Of a DNA stretch of 64,000 nt, positions 55,901 through 63,565 are shown one piece after another (positions within the stretch are counted from its first letter, which is position 1; the number at the start of each line of letters is the position of its first letter). Position numbers and translations under genes: made by a program. The stretch comes from Sphaerotilus uruguayifluvii (lineage in GTDB: Bacteria; Pseudomonadota; Gammaproteobacteria; Burkholderiales; Burkholderiaceae_C), in assembly GCF_013294065.1 (NCBI RefSeq), contig NZ_JABSNM010000020.1, forward strand, positions 36,550 to 100,549, given 5' to 3'. The notes under the pieces are model-generated. The model saw only the letters and a list, made by a program, of their open reading frames with translations, made no database searches and was not told where the DNA came from.

Positions 55901-56648
55901 GGTGGCTGTGCCCGAACAGCACCACCCGGCGCGGCAGCGGCTGGCGCGGCGCGTCACCCGCCTCGACCGCCGCGACGAAGCGCCGGTGCACGTCGCTGCG
56001 CACCGCACGCCGGCCGCCCTCGTCGAGCGACGCCAGCAGGCCGTGCCACAGCCGAGCCTGCCAGCGCTGCGCCTCGGGCAGCGCCATCTCGCGGCCGTCG
56101 CCCAGGCGCAGCACCTCGCGCCCGCGGCCCCAGTCGTCGAGCCAGTCGGCGCGGTAGATCTGGTACTGGTCGTAGAGGTCGGCCAGGCGCTCGGCGAGCT
56201 GCAGCCGGCGCACCGGATCGTCCAGCGCATCGCCGCGCGCGGCGCCCGCCTCCAGGAACTGCCGCAGCGGCTCGAAGCCGGGCCGCTCGATCCAGCCGGG
56301 CAGCGCCTGCATCAGCCGCCAGGTCATCGGCGCCTTGTCGAAGGGCGAGCGCGCCGGCGCCCCGTCGCGGCCGAGCATCGCCCGGTACAGCCGCCACAGG
56401 AAACGCGCCGGCAGCTCCACCCGCGAGGCCGCGCAGACGCCGCTGCGCCGCGCCAGCGACATCTTCATCCACTCGGCGATGCCGTTGCTCTGCACCAGCA
56501 GCACGTCGGACTCGAGCGGATCGAGCGGCTGGCGGTCCAGCCAGGCGAACACCGCCTGCTGCAGCAGCTCGAGCCGGTTGCCGTGCAGCACCAGCAGGCC
56601 GGGCGTCAGCTCGTGACGGTGGACGGGCATTCCTTCGGGCATCGACAT
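52929..56648 (-). CDS. recC: Exodeoxyribonuclease V gamma subunit RecC
   Basis: 1239 residues from ATG 56648 (MSMPEGMPVHRHEL, then LHGNRLELLQQAVFAWL). A longer frame to 56822 is unsupported. Family landmarks are VLLVQSNGIAEWMKMSLARRSGVCA near the start, LRLGDGREMALPEAQRWQARLW and the late region CLLGMNDGDYPRRAPRSDFDLL. RecC is an inactivated helicase/nuclease fold that splits the strands and recognises Chi. It begins 32 bp after the WYL regulator stop, on the same strand. Confidence 0.96.
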   Translation of the reverse strand: MSMPEGMPVHRHELTPGLLVLHGNRLELLQQAVFAWLDRQPLDPLESDVLLVQSNGIAEWMKMSLARRSGVCAASRVELPARFLWRLYRAMLGRDGAPARSPFDKAPMTWRLMQALPGWIERPGFEPLRQFLEAGAARGDALDDPVRRLQLAERLADLYDQYQIYRADWLDDWGRGREVLRLGDGREMALPEAQRWQARLWHGLLASLDEGGRRAVRSDVHRRFVAAVEAGDAPRQPLPRRVVLFGHSHLPWQTLEALVALSQRAQVLLAVPNPCRFHWADILDGRELLRTLRRRQPLRGGLDLAEIPLDRMHAHAHPLLAAWGRQGRDFIRMLDRFDDAAAAQSRFQVPRIDLFDEDLDAADDPVRGVPLLVRVQRAIRDGLPLPEIVEREAAAPPLASGDRSIRFTVAHSAMREIEILHDRLLDVLAAPPTGPDGRPGAPLAPRDIVVMVPDIEPWAPLIHAVFGQHAPGDARRIPYEIADLKLRGRQPMLVALEWLLKVTRQRCTVGELRDLVDVPALAARFGLQDADRATAARWLEGAGVRWGLDAAQRDGLGLGACGEVNSGLFGLRRMLLGYAHGRLDEDIDDEGSPSPWRHIDPYDEVGGLDAGIAGSLAALIAALRRWWSEAAVPATPPVWQQRAVRLLETFFEPVDETDRLLLASLTEALGRWLDDCEDAGFAPPVPLEVLREGWLAGVDEPSLNSRFLGGGVVFCTLMPMRAIPFEIVCLLGMNDGDYPRRAPRSDFDLLALPGTQRPGDRARRDDDRMLMLEALLAARRGLSISWSGRSVRDNSEQPPSVLVAQLRDHLDAGWGAGLSTRLTTEHPLQPFSRRYFEIAETRRAGDGEAPRTWAREWRQAHADAQAGVALPGPVPGAATASPPARDDEPLTLARLERFLRNPVQHHFRERLDVEFPPLAVQAADDEPLALGALDETLLLRELLDQDRGLEAGAPMTLAACRVELLRRTARLARRGELPLAGLGELWRLRFARQSAPVWREWQRARHQWSEPVRPLQLAVQHQDLRIDDWLDALRREPGAPAEAPPLWLAIEARRLCRPITTGPDKGALAPQADKLLRPWLRLLLAAACGHAVEGRLIGRDAVLRLQPPSAPAAREAVEALLSGWSRQREAPLPAALRTSLAWLKGLDLECADELARPVFEGRQGARALPGEGEEPALARVFPDWETLREAPDFEGWTLALYGPLHAWVRDGGVTVEPLGDAEAGDEDEGAGAAGAEDAP

Positions 56649-56680
56649 GGGCCGCAGTATCGCCGCTGCGCGGCGCGGGC

Positions 56681-57412
56681 TCAGGCCGCGCGCAGCGCCG
56701 GCATCGCGTCGAGCTCGGCCTCGATCACCCGCATCGGCACCTCGCGCGCGCGCAGCTCCAGCGTCTGCACCGCCCGCACCTGAGGCACCGGGATGCGGCA
56801 CAGCGCCTCGCTCTCGTGGCACCAGGCGTCGAGCAGCCAGATGCCGCCGTCATGGATCATGCGCAGCGGCGAGATGATGCGGTCGCGCTCGCCGCTGCCG
56901 TCGTCCGCCTCGATCGTCAGCCGCAGGCGGCGGCGCTCGAGCACCGCGCCGGCCAGACGCTCGAAGCTGCGGCCGCGCACCGGCTTGCGCGCCGGCGGCA
57001 CCACCCGCAGCCGGCGCACCAGCTCGCGCGCCTCGCTGTCGCTGGTGCCGAGCATGCCCTGCAGCCGCTCGAGCACCGGCTGCAGGTGCCGGCCCATGCT
57101 GCTGCCCACGCCCAGGCCGTCGAGCAGCTGGTGCATCGTCAGCAGCGCGTGGATCTCGCGCTCGCTGAACCACACGCCCGAGGCCTCGGGCGGGCCGGGC
57201 CGGCGCGCCTGCCGGCCGGTCACCGCGAAGCGGTAGCCGTTGCGGTCGCGGTCATAGACGATCGCCGCATCCATGCGGGTGCGCAGATGGTCCAGATCGC
57301 GCTTGAGCGTGGCGCGCGAGACACCCAGCTCGGTCATCAGGTCGGCGAAGCTGACACAGCCTCGGCTGCGGATCAGCATCTCGATCCTGCAGAAACGTTC
57401 GGTGCGTTCCAT
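56681..57412 (-). CDS. WYL-domain transcriptional regulator (YafY-like)
   Basis: 243 residues from ATG 57412 (MERTERFCRIEMLIRSRG). The N-terminal winged helix is FADLMTELGVSRATLKRDLDHLRTRM (residues about 20-60). The C-terminal WYL domain (about 135-210) has ISPLRMIHDGGIWLLDAWCHES, where IWLL stands in place of the namesake WYL. The WYL fold binds nucleotides or single-stranded DNA in characterised members such as PafBC and DriD. The gene lies directly upstream of recC with a 32-bp gap, so it is probably the first gene of the recCBD transcript. Confidence 0.88.
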   Translation of the reverse strand: MERTERFCRIEMLIRSRGCVSFADLMTELGVSRATLKRDLDHLRTRMDAAIVYDRDRNGYRFAVTGRQARRPGPPEASGVWFSEREIHALLTMHQLLDGLGVGSSMGRHLQPVLERLQGMLGTSDSEARELVRRLRVVPPARKPVRGRSFERLAGAVLERRRLRLTIEADDGSGERDRIISPLRMIHDGGIWLLDAWCHESEALCRIPVPQVRAVQTLELRAREVPMRVIEAELDAMPALRAA

Positions 57413-57760
57413 GGATGGACTTCCCCAATTGGTCCAGGTCGGTTCGGGCGCCGGATTCCTGCACGAAGCGGGATCCGGGCTCATGATCTGAGCCTGATGG
57501 TAAGTCGCGGATCTGCGATTTCGGGGGCGACATGATCCCTTGTTCAAGGGATGGCCGACGCCTCATCGCCCGTGGCCGCGCAGTCCTCACGCCACGCGAC
57601 AAGGGGGGCGGCCGCGCAGCCCGTGATCGTCGGCACAACTGGCTACACATTGGCCGCGGGCTTCAGAGGCACGCAACACGGTCGACAAGTTCACGGACCT
57701 ACACTCGCCGATCCCCGTGTCCGGGGAGACCCTCACGCCCTGCCTGCCGTGGATCCGACC
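57413..57760. other. 348-bp divergent intergenic region
   Basis: Between the starts of the WYL regulator and the S8 protease. It contains a GGCTCA-TGATC-TGAGCC inverted repeat (57478-57494), the perfect palindrome described separately (57535-57552) and a possible -10 TACACT near 57701. Frames crossing it have atypical codon use and no recognisable protein, so I treat it as non-coding. Confidence 0.6.
57535..57552. promoter_or_regulatory. Perfect 18-bp palindrome between the WYL regulator and the protease
   Basis: ATCCCTTG-TT-CAAGGGAT, 123 bp upstream of the WYL start codon. It is a candidate dimeric operator; no binding protein can be named from sequence alone. Confidence 0.5.
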
Positions 57761-59812
57761 ATGCCGCTCCGCTCCCGCCTGTCGACGCTGCTGCGTCCTG
57801 CCCTCGCCGCGCTGACGGCGCTGGCCCTGCCCCATGTCGCCGTGCCGGCGGCCCAGGCCGCCACCGAGCGCGCGCCGCTGCGCAGCGCGGCGGTGCCCCA
57901 GGAGAGTGCGGAGACGGCACGCGTCATCGTGCGCTTTCGCGCCACCCGGCTCGCCAGCACGCTGTCGGCGAACCGTTCGTCCGGCACCGCCACGACGGCG
58001 GCGCTGCACCAGGCGCAGGCCCTCGGCCAGCGCCTGGGCCTGTCGCTGCAGGACGGCACCAGCATCGCGCCCGACACCCAGGTCATCCTGGCCAGCGGCA
58101 TGAACAGCGCCGCGCTGGCCAGCCGGCTCGCCGCCGACAGCCAGGTCGCCGAGGTGCATGTCGACCAGCGCCGCCGCGCCCATGCCGTCGTCAGCGATCC
58201 GCTGTACGCGGGCGGCAGCGGCATCAGCCCGGCCAGCGGCCAGTGGTACCTGCACACGCCGACGAGCACGCTGGTGTCCTCGATCAACGCCGAGTCGGCC
58301 TGGTCGCTGACGACGGGCAGCGCCGGCGTCATCGTCGCGGTGCTCGACACCGGCATCCGCTGGAACCACCCGGACCTCGACGGCAAGCTGGTCGCCGGCT
58401 ACGACTTCGTCTCCGAGTCGGTGATCTCCAACGACGGCGACGGCTGGGACAGCAACCCCGCCGACCCAGGCGACTGGATCAGCGCCAGCGAGAACAGCAG
58501 CAACGCCACGCTCAAGGGCTGCGGCGTCGCCGACAGCAGCTGGCACGGCACGCAGACCGCCGGCCTGATCGCCGCCGCGACCAACAACGCCACCGGCATG
58601 GCCGGCCTGGGCCGCCATGTGCGGGTGATGCCGGTGCGGGTGCTGGGCAAGTGCGGCGGCTACGACTCGGACATCATCGCCGGCATGCGCTGGGCCGCCG
58701 GCCTGACGGTGCCGGGCGTGCCGGCCAACCCGAACCCGGCCCGGGTCATCAACATGAGCCTGGGCTATGCCGGCAGCTGCTCGTCGAGCGATCCCTACAC
58801 CGTCGCGGTGGCCGAGATCAACGCCGCCGGCACGGTCGTCGTCGCCTCGGTCGGCAACGACAGCCTGGCGGTCAACACGCCGGCGAACTGCGCGGGCGTC
58901 ATCGCGGTGGCCGGCCTGCGCCACACCGGCACGAAGAACGGCTACTCCAGCCTCGGCAGCCAGGCGACGATCGCCGCGCCGGCGGGCAACTGCGTCAACG
59001 CGACCGGCGAGTGCCTCTATCCGATCCTGAGCACCAGCAACACCGGCACCACCGCCCCGGCCTGCCCGACCTACACCACCGGCGGCAGCGACGCGGCGGT
59101 CGGCACCAGCTTCTCGGCACCGCTGGTCTCCGGCACCGCCGCGCTGATGCTGGCGGCCAATCCGGCGCTGACGCCGGCGCAGGTGACGGCGCTGCTGAAG
59201 TCCAGCGCCCGCAGCTTCCCCAGCAGTGGCGCCACGGGCGTGTCGACCTGCGTGGCCGGCAGCAGCTCGGCGCAGGACGAGTGCTACTGCACCACCGGCA
59301 CCTGCGGCGCGGGCATGCTCGACGCGGGCGCGGCGGTGCGCGCCGCCGCCGGCACGCTGCCGATCGCGCGCATCGGCGAGACGACGACGCGCATCGCGCT
59401 GGGCAGCGCGACGCTGCTCGACGGCAGCGGCTCGAGCGCGACCGGCTCGCGCACGCTCGCCGGCTACGGCTGGAGCCTGAGCGACAGCGCGCTGGCCGCG
59501 TTCAATGGCACGACCAGCGGCTCGACCGCCTCGGTGTCGGCCACCGGCAGCGGCCTGGTGGCGGTCACGCTGACGGTCGGCGACAGCGCGGGGGGCAGCG
59601 CCAGCAGCTCCGCGGTGCTGCGCACCGGCCCGGCGCCGACGGCCGCCTGCGGCACCGACGGCAGCGACAGCGCCGGCACGCCGGCAAGCGGCGGCGGCAG
59701 CACCTCCTCAGGCGACGGCGGCGGCGCGCTCGGCGCGGGCTGGCTGGGCGGCCTGGGTCTGGCGGTGGCTGCGCTGGCGCGGCTGCGCCGCCGCGAGGCC
59801 CGGGCGGCCTGA
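57761..59812 (+). CDS. Secreted S8 (subtilisin-like) serine protease with a C-terminal sorting tail
   Basis: 683 residues from ATG 57761. A signal peptide (ALTALALPHVAVPAAQA) is followed by an inhibitor-like prodomain (about 45-140) and the S8 catalytic domain with D196 (VIVAVLDTGIRWNHPDL), H262 (SWHGTQTAGLIAA) and S452 (GTSFSAPLVSGTAALM). A PKD-like domain (about 525-620) follows. The end is a Gly/Ser stretch, a hydrophobic helix (LGAGWLGGLGLAVAALA) and RLRRRE, the layout of GlyGly-CTERM (rhombosortase) tails. The product is therefore likely processed and held at the cell surface. An in-frame extension to 57551 is rejected. Confidence 0.92.
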   Translation: MPLRSRLSTLLRPALAALTALALPHVAVPAAQAATERAPLRSAAVPQESAETARVIVRFRATRLASTLSANRSSGTATTAALHQAQALGQRLGLSLQDGTSIAPDTQVILASGMNSAALASRLAADSQVAEVHVDQRRRAHAVVSDPLYAGGSGISPASGQWYLHTPTSTLVSSINAESAWSLTTGSAGVIVAVLDTGIRWNHPDLDGKLVAGYDFVSESVISNDGDGWDSNPADPGDWISASENSSNATLKGCGVADSSWHGTQTAGLIAAATNNATGMAGLGRHVRVMPVRVLGKCGGYDSDIIAGMRWAAGLTVPGVPANPNPARVINMSLGYAGSCSSSDPYTVAVAEINAAGTVVVASVGNDSLAVNTPANCAGVIAVAGLRHTGTKNGYSSLGSQATIAAPAGNCVNATGECLYPILSTSNTGTTAPACPTYTTGGSDAAVGTSFSAPLVSGTAALMLAANPALTPAQVTALLKSSARSFPSSGATGVSTCVAGSSSAQDECYCTTGTCGAGMLDAGAAVRAAAGTLPIARIGETTTRIALGSATLLDGSGSSATGSRTLAGYGWSLSDSALAAFNGTTSGSTASVSATGSGLVAVTLTVGDSAGGSASSSAVLRTGPAPTAACGTDGSDSAGTPASGGGSTSSGDGGGALGAGWLGGLGLAVAALARLRRREARAA

Positions 59813-59822
59813 GCGCAGGCCC

Positions 59823-60571
59823 TCAGCGGGCCGCCGGCAGGCGCGCGGCCAGCGTCTGCACATGCCCCATCGACACGCGGTGGGCATGGATCAGCGCCAT
59901 CAGGCCGCTGCGGTGCAGCTCCAGCACCGCCTCGTCGGGCAGCGTCGCCAGACGCTGCTCGTCGATCATGAAGAAGCCGGTCGCGTTGAGCCGGCGCCCG
60001 CCCGCGATCTCGCCGCGGATCTCGCCGCCGCGCAGCAGGTCCAGCGCGACCAGCCGGCGCACAGCACGCGGGTGCGCAGCGTGTCGCGCTCGTAGCGCTC
60101 CAGGAAAGCCAGCGTCTGCTTCAGGAACTCGGTCGGCTGGCCGTCGTCGGCGATCAGGCGCTCGCCCTCCACCGTGTTGAAGCCCGGCCAGGCGGCGTCG
60201 ACCGCCAGCGTCGGCGCGCCGTCGTCGGCGGTGGCGTAGGCGAACGGATAGCGGCGCAGGAAGGCCGGAATCGTCGTGCCGATCCAGCGCCCGTCGGCGT
60301 CGATGCAGAGGTTCTCGCCCTCGCTCAGGCCCAGCAGCGCCACCGGCGCGACACGGGTGCGGCCCTCGGCGTCGCGGCCGGCCGGCACGAAGGCCAGCGG
60401 CAGCTCGCGCGCCAGCGACTCGAACTCGACGACCGTGACCGGCACCGCGTTCAGGCCGGCGGCGATGCGCCAGTCGGTGACCGGCACGACCCGGCGATCG
60501 GCGTGCTCCTCGCGGGTCAGCAGCACCGGGTGGTGGTAGAGAACGCCGGCGCCGGCGGGGGACGATGTCAT
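59823..60571 (-). pseudogene. SapC-family protein gene with a one-base frameshift
   Basis: From ATG 60571 (MTSSPAGAGVLYHHPVLLTREEH) a SapC-like frame runs with LPLAFVPAG, WIGTTIPAFLRRYPFA and GEGERLIADDGQPTEFL-type landmarks to about residue 170, where it turns to nonsense. The missing C-terminus (RRLVALDLLRGGEIRGE, then LNATGFFMIDEQRLATLPDEAVLELHRSGLM) is intact in the frame ending at 59823. The switch lies near 60050-60075. The span of 749 bases is one short of a whole number of codons, so a single-base deletion (or sequencing error) explains it. Relatives are often linked to type I secretion or S-layer work, but the function is unclear. The start overlaps the upstream stop by four bases. 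Confidence 0.8.
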
Positions 60572-61875
60572 GTGGTGGGCTCCTCGGCCGGTTCCTCGAT
60601 GCGGCTGGCGAGCACCTTGTCGACGCGCTTTCCATCGAGGTCGACCACCTCGAAGCGCCAGCCTTCCCATTCGACCGCGTCGGCGGTCTGCGGCAGCCGG
60701 CCCAGCAGCAGCATCACCATGCCGGCCAGCGTGTTGTAGCGGCCCCGGTCCTCGTCGGGCAGCAGCTTCAGGCCCAGGCGGTCCTTCAGCTCGGGCACCG
60801 GGATCAGGCCGTCGACCAGCCAGGAGCCGTCGGCACGCTGCACCGCCCAGGCGTCCTCGGCCTGGTGGGGCGTGAATTCGCCGGTGATCGCCTCGAGCAC
60901 GTCGCGCAGCGTGATCACGCCCTGCACGACGCCGTACTCGTCGACGACGAAGACCATCTGCACCGGCGAGCCGCGGAAATGATCGAGCAGCTCCATCCCC
61001 GAGAGCGTCTCGGGCACGAACACCGCCGGCTGCATCGACTCGACCAGCACGAACTCGCGGCTGCCGGCGAGCTGCATCAGCAGCTGGTGCGCGGTCACCA
61101 CGCCCATCACCTCGTCGAGGCTGCCGCGGCAGACCGGATAGCGCGAGTGGCCGTGCTCGGTCAGCACCGACAGGATCTCGTCGCGCGAGGCGGCCACGTC
61201 CAGCCAGGCGATGTCGCCGCGCGGGATCATCATCGAGCCGATCTGGCGGTCGTCGAGCCGGAAGACGTTGCGCACCATCTGGTGCTCCTGCGCCTCGATG
61301 ACGCCGGCGTCCAGGCCTTCCTCCAGGCTGGCGGCGATCTCCTCCTCGGTCACGCCGCGGTTGCCGGTGTCGCGCACGCCCAGCAGCTTCAGGATCGCCT
61401 GCGTCGTGCCGGCCAGCAGCTTGACGAAGGGGCTGGCGCCGACCGACAGCCAGCCCATCGGCTGCGCGACCAGGCGCGCCACCGTCTCCGGGTACATCTG
61501 GCCGACGCGCTTCGGGACCAGCTCGCCGAAGATGATCGTCACGAAGGTGAGCAGCACGACGACGAGGCCGGTGCCCAGGATGTCGGCGATGTTGGCGGGC
61601 ACGCCGACATGCGACTCCAGCCAGGCCGAGACCGGCCCGGAGAAGGCGGCCTCGCCGACGATGCCGTTGAGCACGCCGATCGAGGTGATGCCGATCTGCA
61701 CCGTCGAGAGGAACTGGGTCGGGCTGTCGTGAAGCGCCATCGCGGCGCGGGCGCCGGCATCGCCGGCTTCGGCCATCACCTGCAGCCGGGCCTTGCGGCT
61801 GGCGGCGAGAGACATCTCGGACATCGCGAAGACGCCGTTGAGCAGGATCAGGGCGAAAAGTAGAGCTAGGTCCAT
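60568..61875 (-). CDS. CorC/HlyC (CNNM-like) membrane protein with CBS pair
   Basis: 435 residues from ATG 61875; GTG 61884 is in frame. The DUF21 membrane domain (about 1-190) has LILLNGVFAMSEMSLAASRKARL and TLVPK-like IIFGELVPKRVGQMYPE. Two CBS domains (about 210-330) follow, with MIPRGDIAWLD and VVDEYGVVQGVITLRDVLEAITGE. The C-terminal CorC_HlyC domain includes GRYNTLAGMVMLLLGRLP. Members act in magnesium/cobalt handling; the older hemolysin label is not informative. The stop overlaps the sapC-like start (ATGA). Confidence 0.92.
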   Translation of the reverse strand: MDLALLFALILLNGVFAMSEMSLAASRKARLQVMAEAGDAGARAAMALHDSPTQFLSTVQIGITSIGVLNGIVGEAAFSGPVSAWLESHVGVPANIADILGTGLVVVLLTFVTIIFGELVPKRVGQMYPETVARLVAQPMGWLSVGASPFVKLLAGTTQAILKLLGVRDTGNRGVTEEEIAASLEEGLDAGVIEAQEHQMVRNVFRLDDRQIGSMMIPRGDIAWLDVAASRDEILSVLTEHGHSRYPVCRGSLDEVMGVVTAHQLLMQLAGSREFVLVESMQPAVFVPETLSGMELLDHFRGSPVQMVFVVDEYGVVQGVITLRDVLEAITGEFTPHQAEDAWAVQRADGSWLVDGLIPVPELKDRLGLKLLPDEDRGRYNTLAGMVMLLLGRLPQTADAVEWEGWRFEVVDLDGKRVDKVLASRIEEPAEEPTT

Positions 61876-61940
61876 GACAGGCACGGCAGGGCACGCCGCG
61901 CCGGAAGTTGAGGCCCGCCGAGCGTAGCAGAATCCGGGCC

Positions 61941-62762
61941 ATGATTTACCTGATCGGCGACCTGCAAGGCTGCTGCGACGCTTTCGAGCGACTGCTGGCC
62001 ACCCTGGACTTCTCCCCCTCGCGCGACCATGTCTACCTGCTGGGCGATCTGGTCAACCGCGGTCCGTGCTCGCTGAAGGTGCTCGAGCGGCTGGCCGGCT
62101 TCGGCGACGCCGCCACCTGCCTGCTGGGCAACCACGACCTGCACCTGCTGGCGGTGGCGCACGGCGTGCGCGCACCGCACCGCTCCGACACGCTCGGCGA
62201 GATCCTCGCCAGCCCGCGCCGCGAGGCCTGGCTGGACTGGCTGCGCCAGCAGCGCCTGGCGGTGCAGGCGCACGGCTGGCTGATGGTGCACGCCGGCGTG
62301 GTGCCGCAGTGGGACGCGGCGCAGACGCTGGCCCTGGCCGCCGAGGCCGAGACGCTGCTGCGCGGCCCCGACCTGCCCGGCTTCCTGCAGGTGATGTACG
62401 GCAACGCGCCGACGCGCTGGGACGAGACGCTCGTCGGCCACGACCGCCTGCGGCTGATCGTCAACGTGCTGACGCGCATCCGCTTCTGCGAGATGGACGG
62501 CACGATGGACTTCCAGCTCAAGGAAGGCGCCGATGCCGCGCCCGCGCACCTGCGCCCCTGGTTCGACATTCCCGGCCGGCGCACCGAGGGCACGCCGGTC
62601 GCGTTCGGCCACTGGTCGACGCTGGGCACGCTCGAGCGGCCCGACCTGCTGGCGCTCGACACCGGCTGCGTCTGGGGCGGCCGGCTCACCGCCGCGCGCA
62701 TCGACGGCGGCCGGCGTGAACTTGTGAGCATCGACTGCGCGCAGGCCCTCGCGCCGTTCTGA
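61941..62762 (+). CDS. apaH: Symmetrical bis(5'-nucleosyl)-tetraphosphatase ApaH
   Basis: 273 residues from ATG 61941; the frame opens at 61908 but MIYLIGDLQGC is the conserved start. The metallophosphatase motifs are GDLQGC, YLLGDLVNRGP, LLGNHDLHLL and the late HAGV and FGHWS. It cleaves Ap4A into two ADP and so lowers this stress alarmone. It is usually near rsmA/apaG in gammaproteobacteria, but those are absent here. Confidence 0.95.
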   Translation: MIYLIGDLQGCCDAFERLLATLDFSPSRDHVYLLGDLVNRGPCSLKVLERLAGFGDAATCLLGNHDLHLLAVAHGVRAPHRSDTLGEILASPRREAWLDWLRQQRLAVQAHGWLMVHAGVVPQWDAAQTLALAAEAETLLRGPDLPGFLQVMYGNAPTRWDETLVGHDRLRLIVNVLTRIRFCEMDGTMDFQLKEGADAAPAHLRPWFDIPGRRTEGTPVAFGHWSTLGTLERPDLLALDTGCVWGGRLTAARIDGGRRELVSIDCAQALAPF

Positions 62763-62781
62763 CTACAATGGCGACCCTGCT

Positions 62782-62871
62782 GGAGGTGTGGCCGAGCGGT
62801 TTAAGGCACCGGTCTTGAAAACCGGCGAAGGGGGAACCCTTCCGTGAGTTCGAATCTCACCGCCTCCGCCA
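62782..62871 (+). tRNA. tRNA-Ser (anticodon UGA)
   Basis: 90 bases including an encoded CCA. The acceptor stem GGAGGTG/CGCCTCC is perfect. The anticodon loop CTTGAAA gives anticodon TGA, and a long variable arm (CGAAGGGGG-AACCCTTCCG) is typical of serine tRNAs. TACAAT at 62764-62769, twelve bases before the tRNA, is the likely -10. tRNA-Ser genes are frequent integration targets, and the sequence downstream changes character. Confidence 0.97.
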
Positions 62872-63233
62872 GCAGGCCCCATAACCCGTTGATCCGATTG
62901 ATTATTTTTCTCGGGTCAACCGTCGATCCACCATCCCGAACACCATCGCGGATGGTGCTTGCCGGCGATGCGCCACAGCAACACCCGGCACGGCACCGCC
63001 AAGCCTGACCCTTCCATGATGAAGGGCATTCGGCCGGCGATCACTGCGGCAACAGCCCATCCCATCCGGCGCCCTCGTGAGCCGTCAGCGCGCCGGCCTG
63101 CCTCTGCGCCGTCGTGTCTCCCGACTTCCTCCACCGCATTGATTTACGTGGGGGGGCATTTTTTTCTGTGAACGAGGGGAGTTCGGTCCTGTCCCCCCGA
63201 GTCACTGCGGGGTTTTGTACCCCCCCCTGTACC
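62872..63233. other. Region after tRNA-Ser without a convincing gene
   Basis: About 360 bp that is locally more AT-rich than the rest of the window. It includes an interrupted inverted repeat GTTGATCCGA/TCGGGTCAAC flanking an AT-rich TTATTTTT tract just after the tRNA, and a GGGGGGG then CATTTTTTT tract near 63150. Short frames on both strands lack family resemblance and consistent codon bias. It could be an element boundary or tRNA downstream sequence. Confidence 0.5.
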
Positions 63234-63353
63234 TCATCGCCTCAGCCAGCGGTGCAGCAGCTCCAGGACAGCGGCGGCGATGAGCCCCACGGCCGCAGCA
63301 CCGGGCGAGGACACCAGCCAGCGCAGCGCCGCGAGGATGCGGCGAGCCGTCAA
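63234..63353 (-). CDS. Possible 39-residue membrane peptide
   Basis: Starts at TTG 63353, overlapping the upstream stop as TTGA. The peptide begins MTARRILAALRWLVSSPG, has one membrane segment (AAAVGLIAAAVLELL) and a basic end (HRWLRR). The four-base overlap and the membrane segment are the only support. It could be a small phage-type membrane protein. No family is recognised. Confidence 0.35.
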   Translation of the reverse strand: MTARRILAALRWLVSSPGAAAVGLIAAAVLELLHRWLRR

Positions 63354-63565
63354 GGCGTGACCCCTGCGACCGTCTCCAGTGCCTGCTTCGCTCGGCTGTT
63401 GGGTCGGACGCACCGGGCGTCTGAGCCGTCATCGCCGAACACCAGGACGAACAGAGCATCGAGGCGCCACGCATCAAGCAGGCGACCGGCACCGCTCCAG
63501 GTCGGCAGCGCCGGCACCGGCTCGCCGGCCATCCGCTCGAAAGCCAGGTGGCCGGCGTCGATCAC
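63350..63565 (-). CDS. Hypothetical 71-residue protein
   Basis: From GTG 63565, overlapping the upstream stop as GTGA. The product (VIDAGHLAFERMAGEPVPALPTW and so on, ending TVAGVTP) has no recognised domain. Translational coupling to the coiled-coil frame before it is the main reason to believe it. Codon bias is weaker than in the housekeeping genes. Confidence 0.45.
   Translation of the reverse strand: MIDAGHLAFERMAGEPVPALPTWSGAGRLLDAWRLDALFVLVFGDDGSDARCVRPNSRAKQALETVAGVTP

Noticed and set aside
48736..56783. Plus-strand frames of more than 1200 residues opposite recB and recC
   Set aside because: Shadows of recB and recC, whose helicase and nuclease motifs are intact on the minus strand.
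57551..57760. 70-residue N-terminal extension of the S8 protease
   Set aside because: It would hide the signal peptide, starts inside the palindrome and has atypical codon use.
62916..63134. 72-residue minus-strand frame after tRNA-Ser
   Set aside because: GTG start, no family resemblance, uneven codon bias and a competing frame on the other strand; not enough to call a gene.
63202..63492. 96-residue minus-strand frame near the right end
   Set aside because: It overlaps two frames that are linked by four-base overlaps and has a less protein-like composition.
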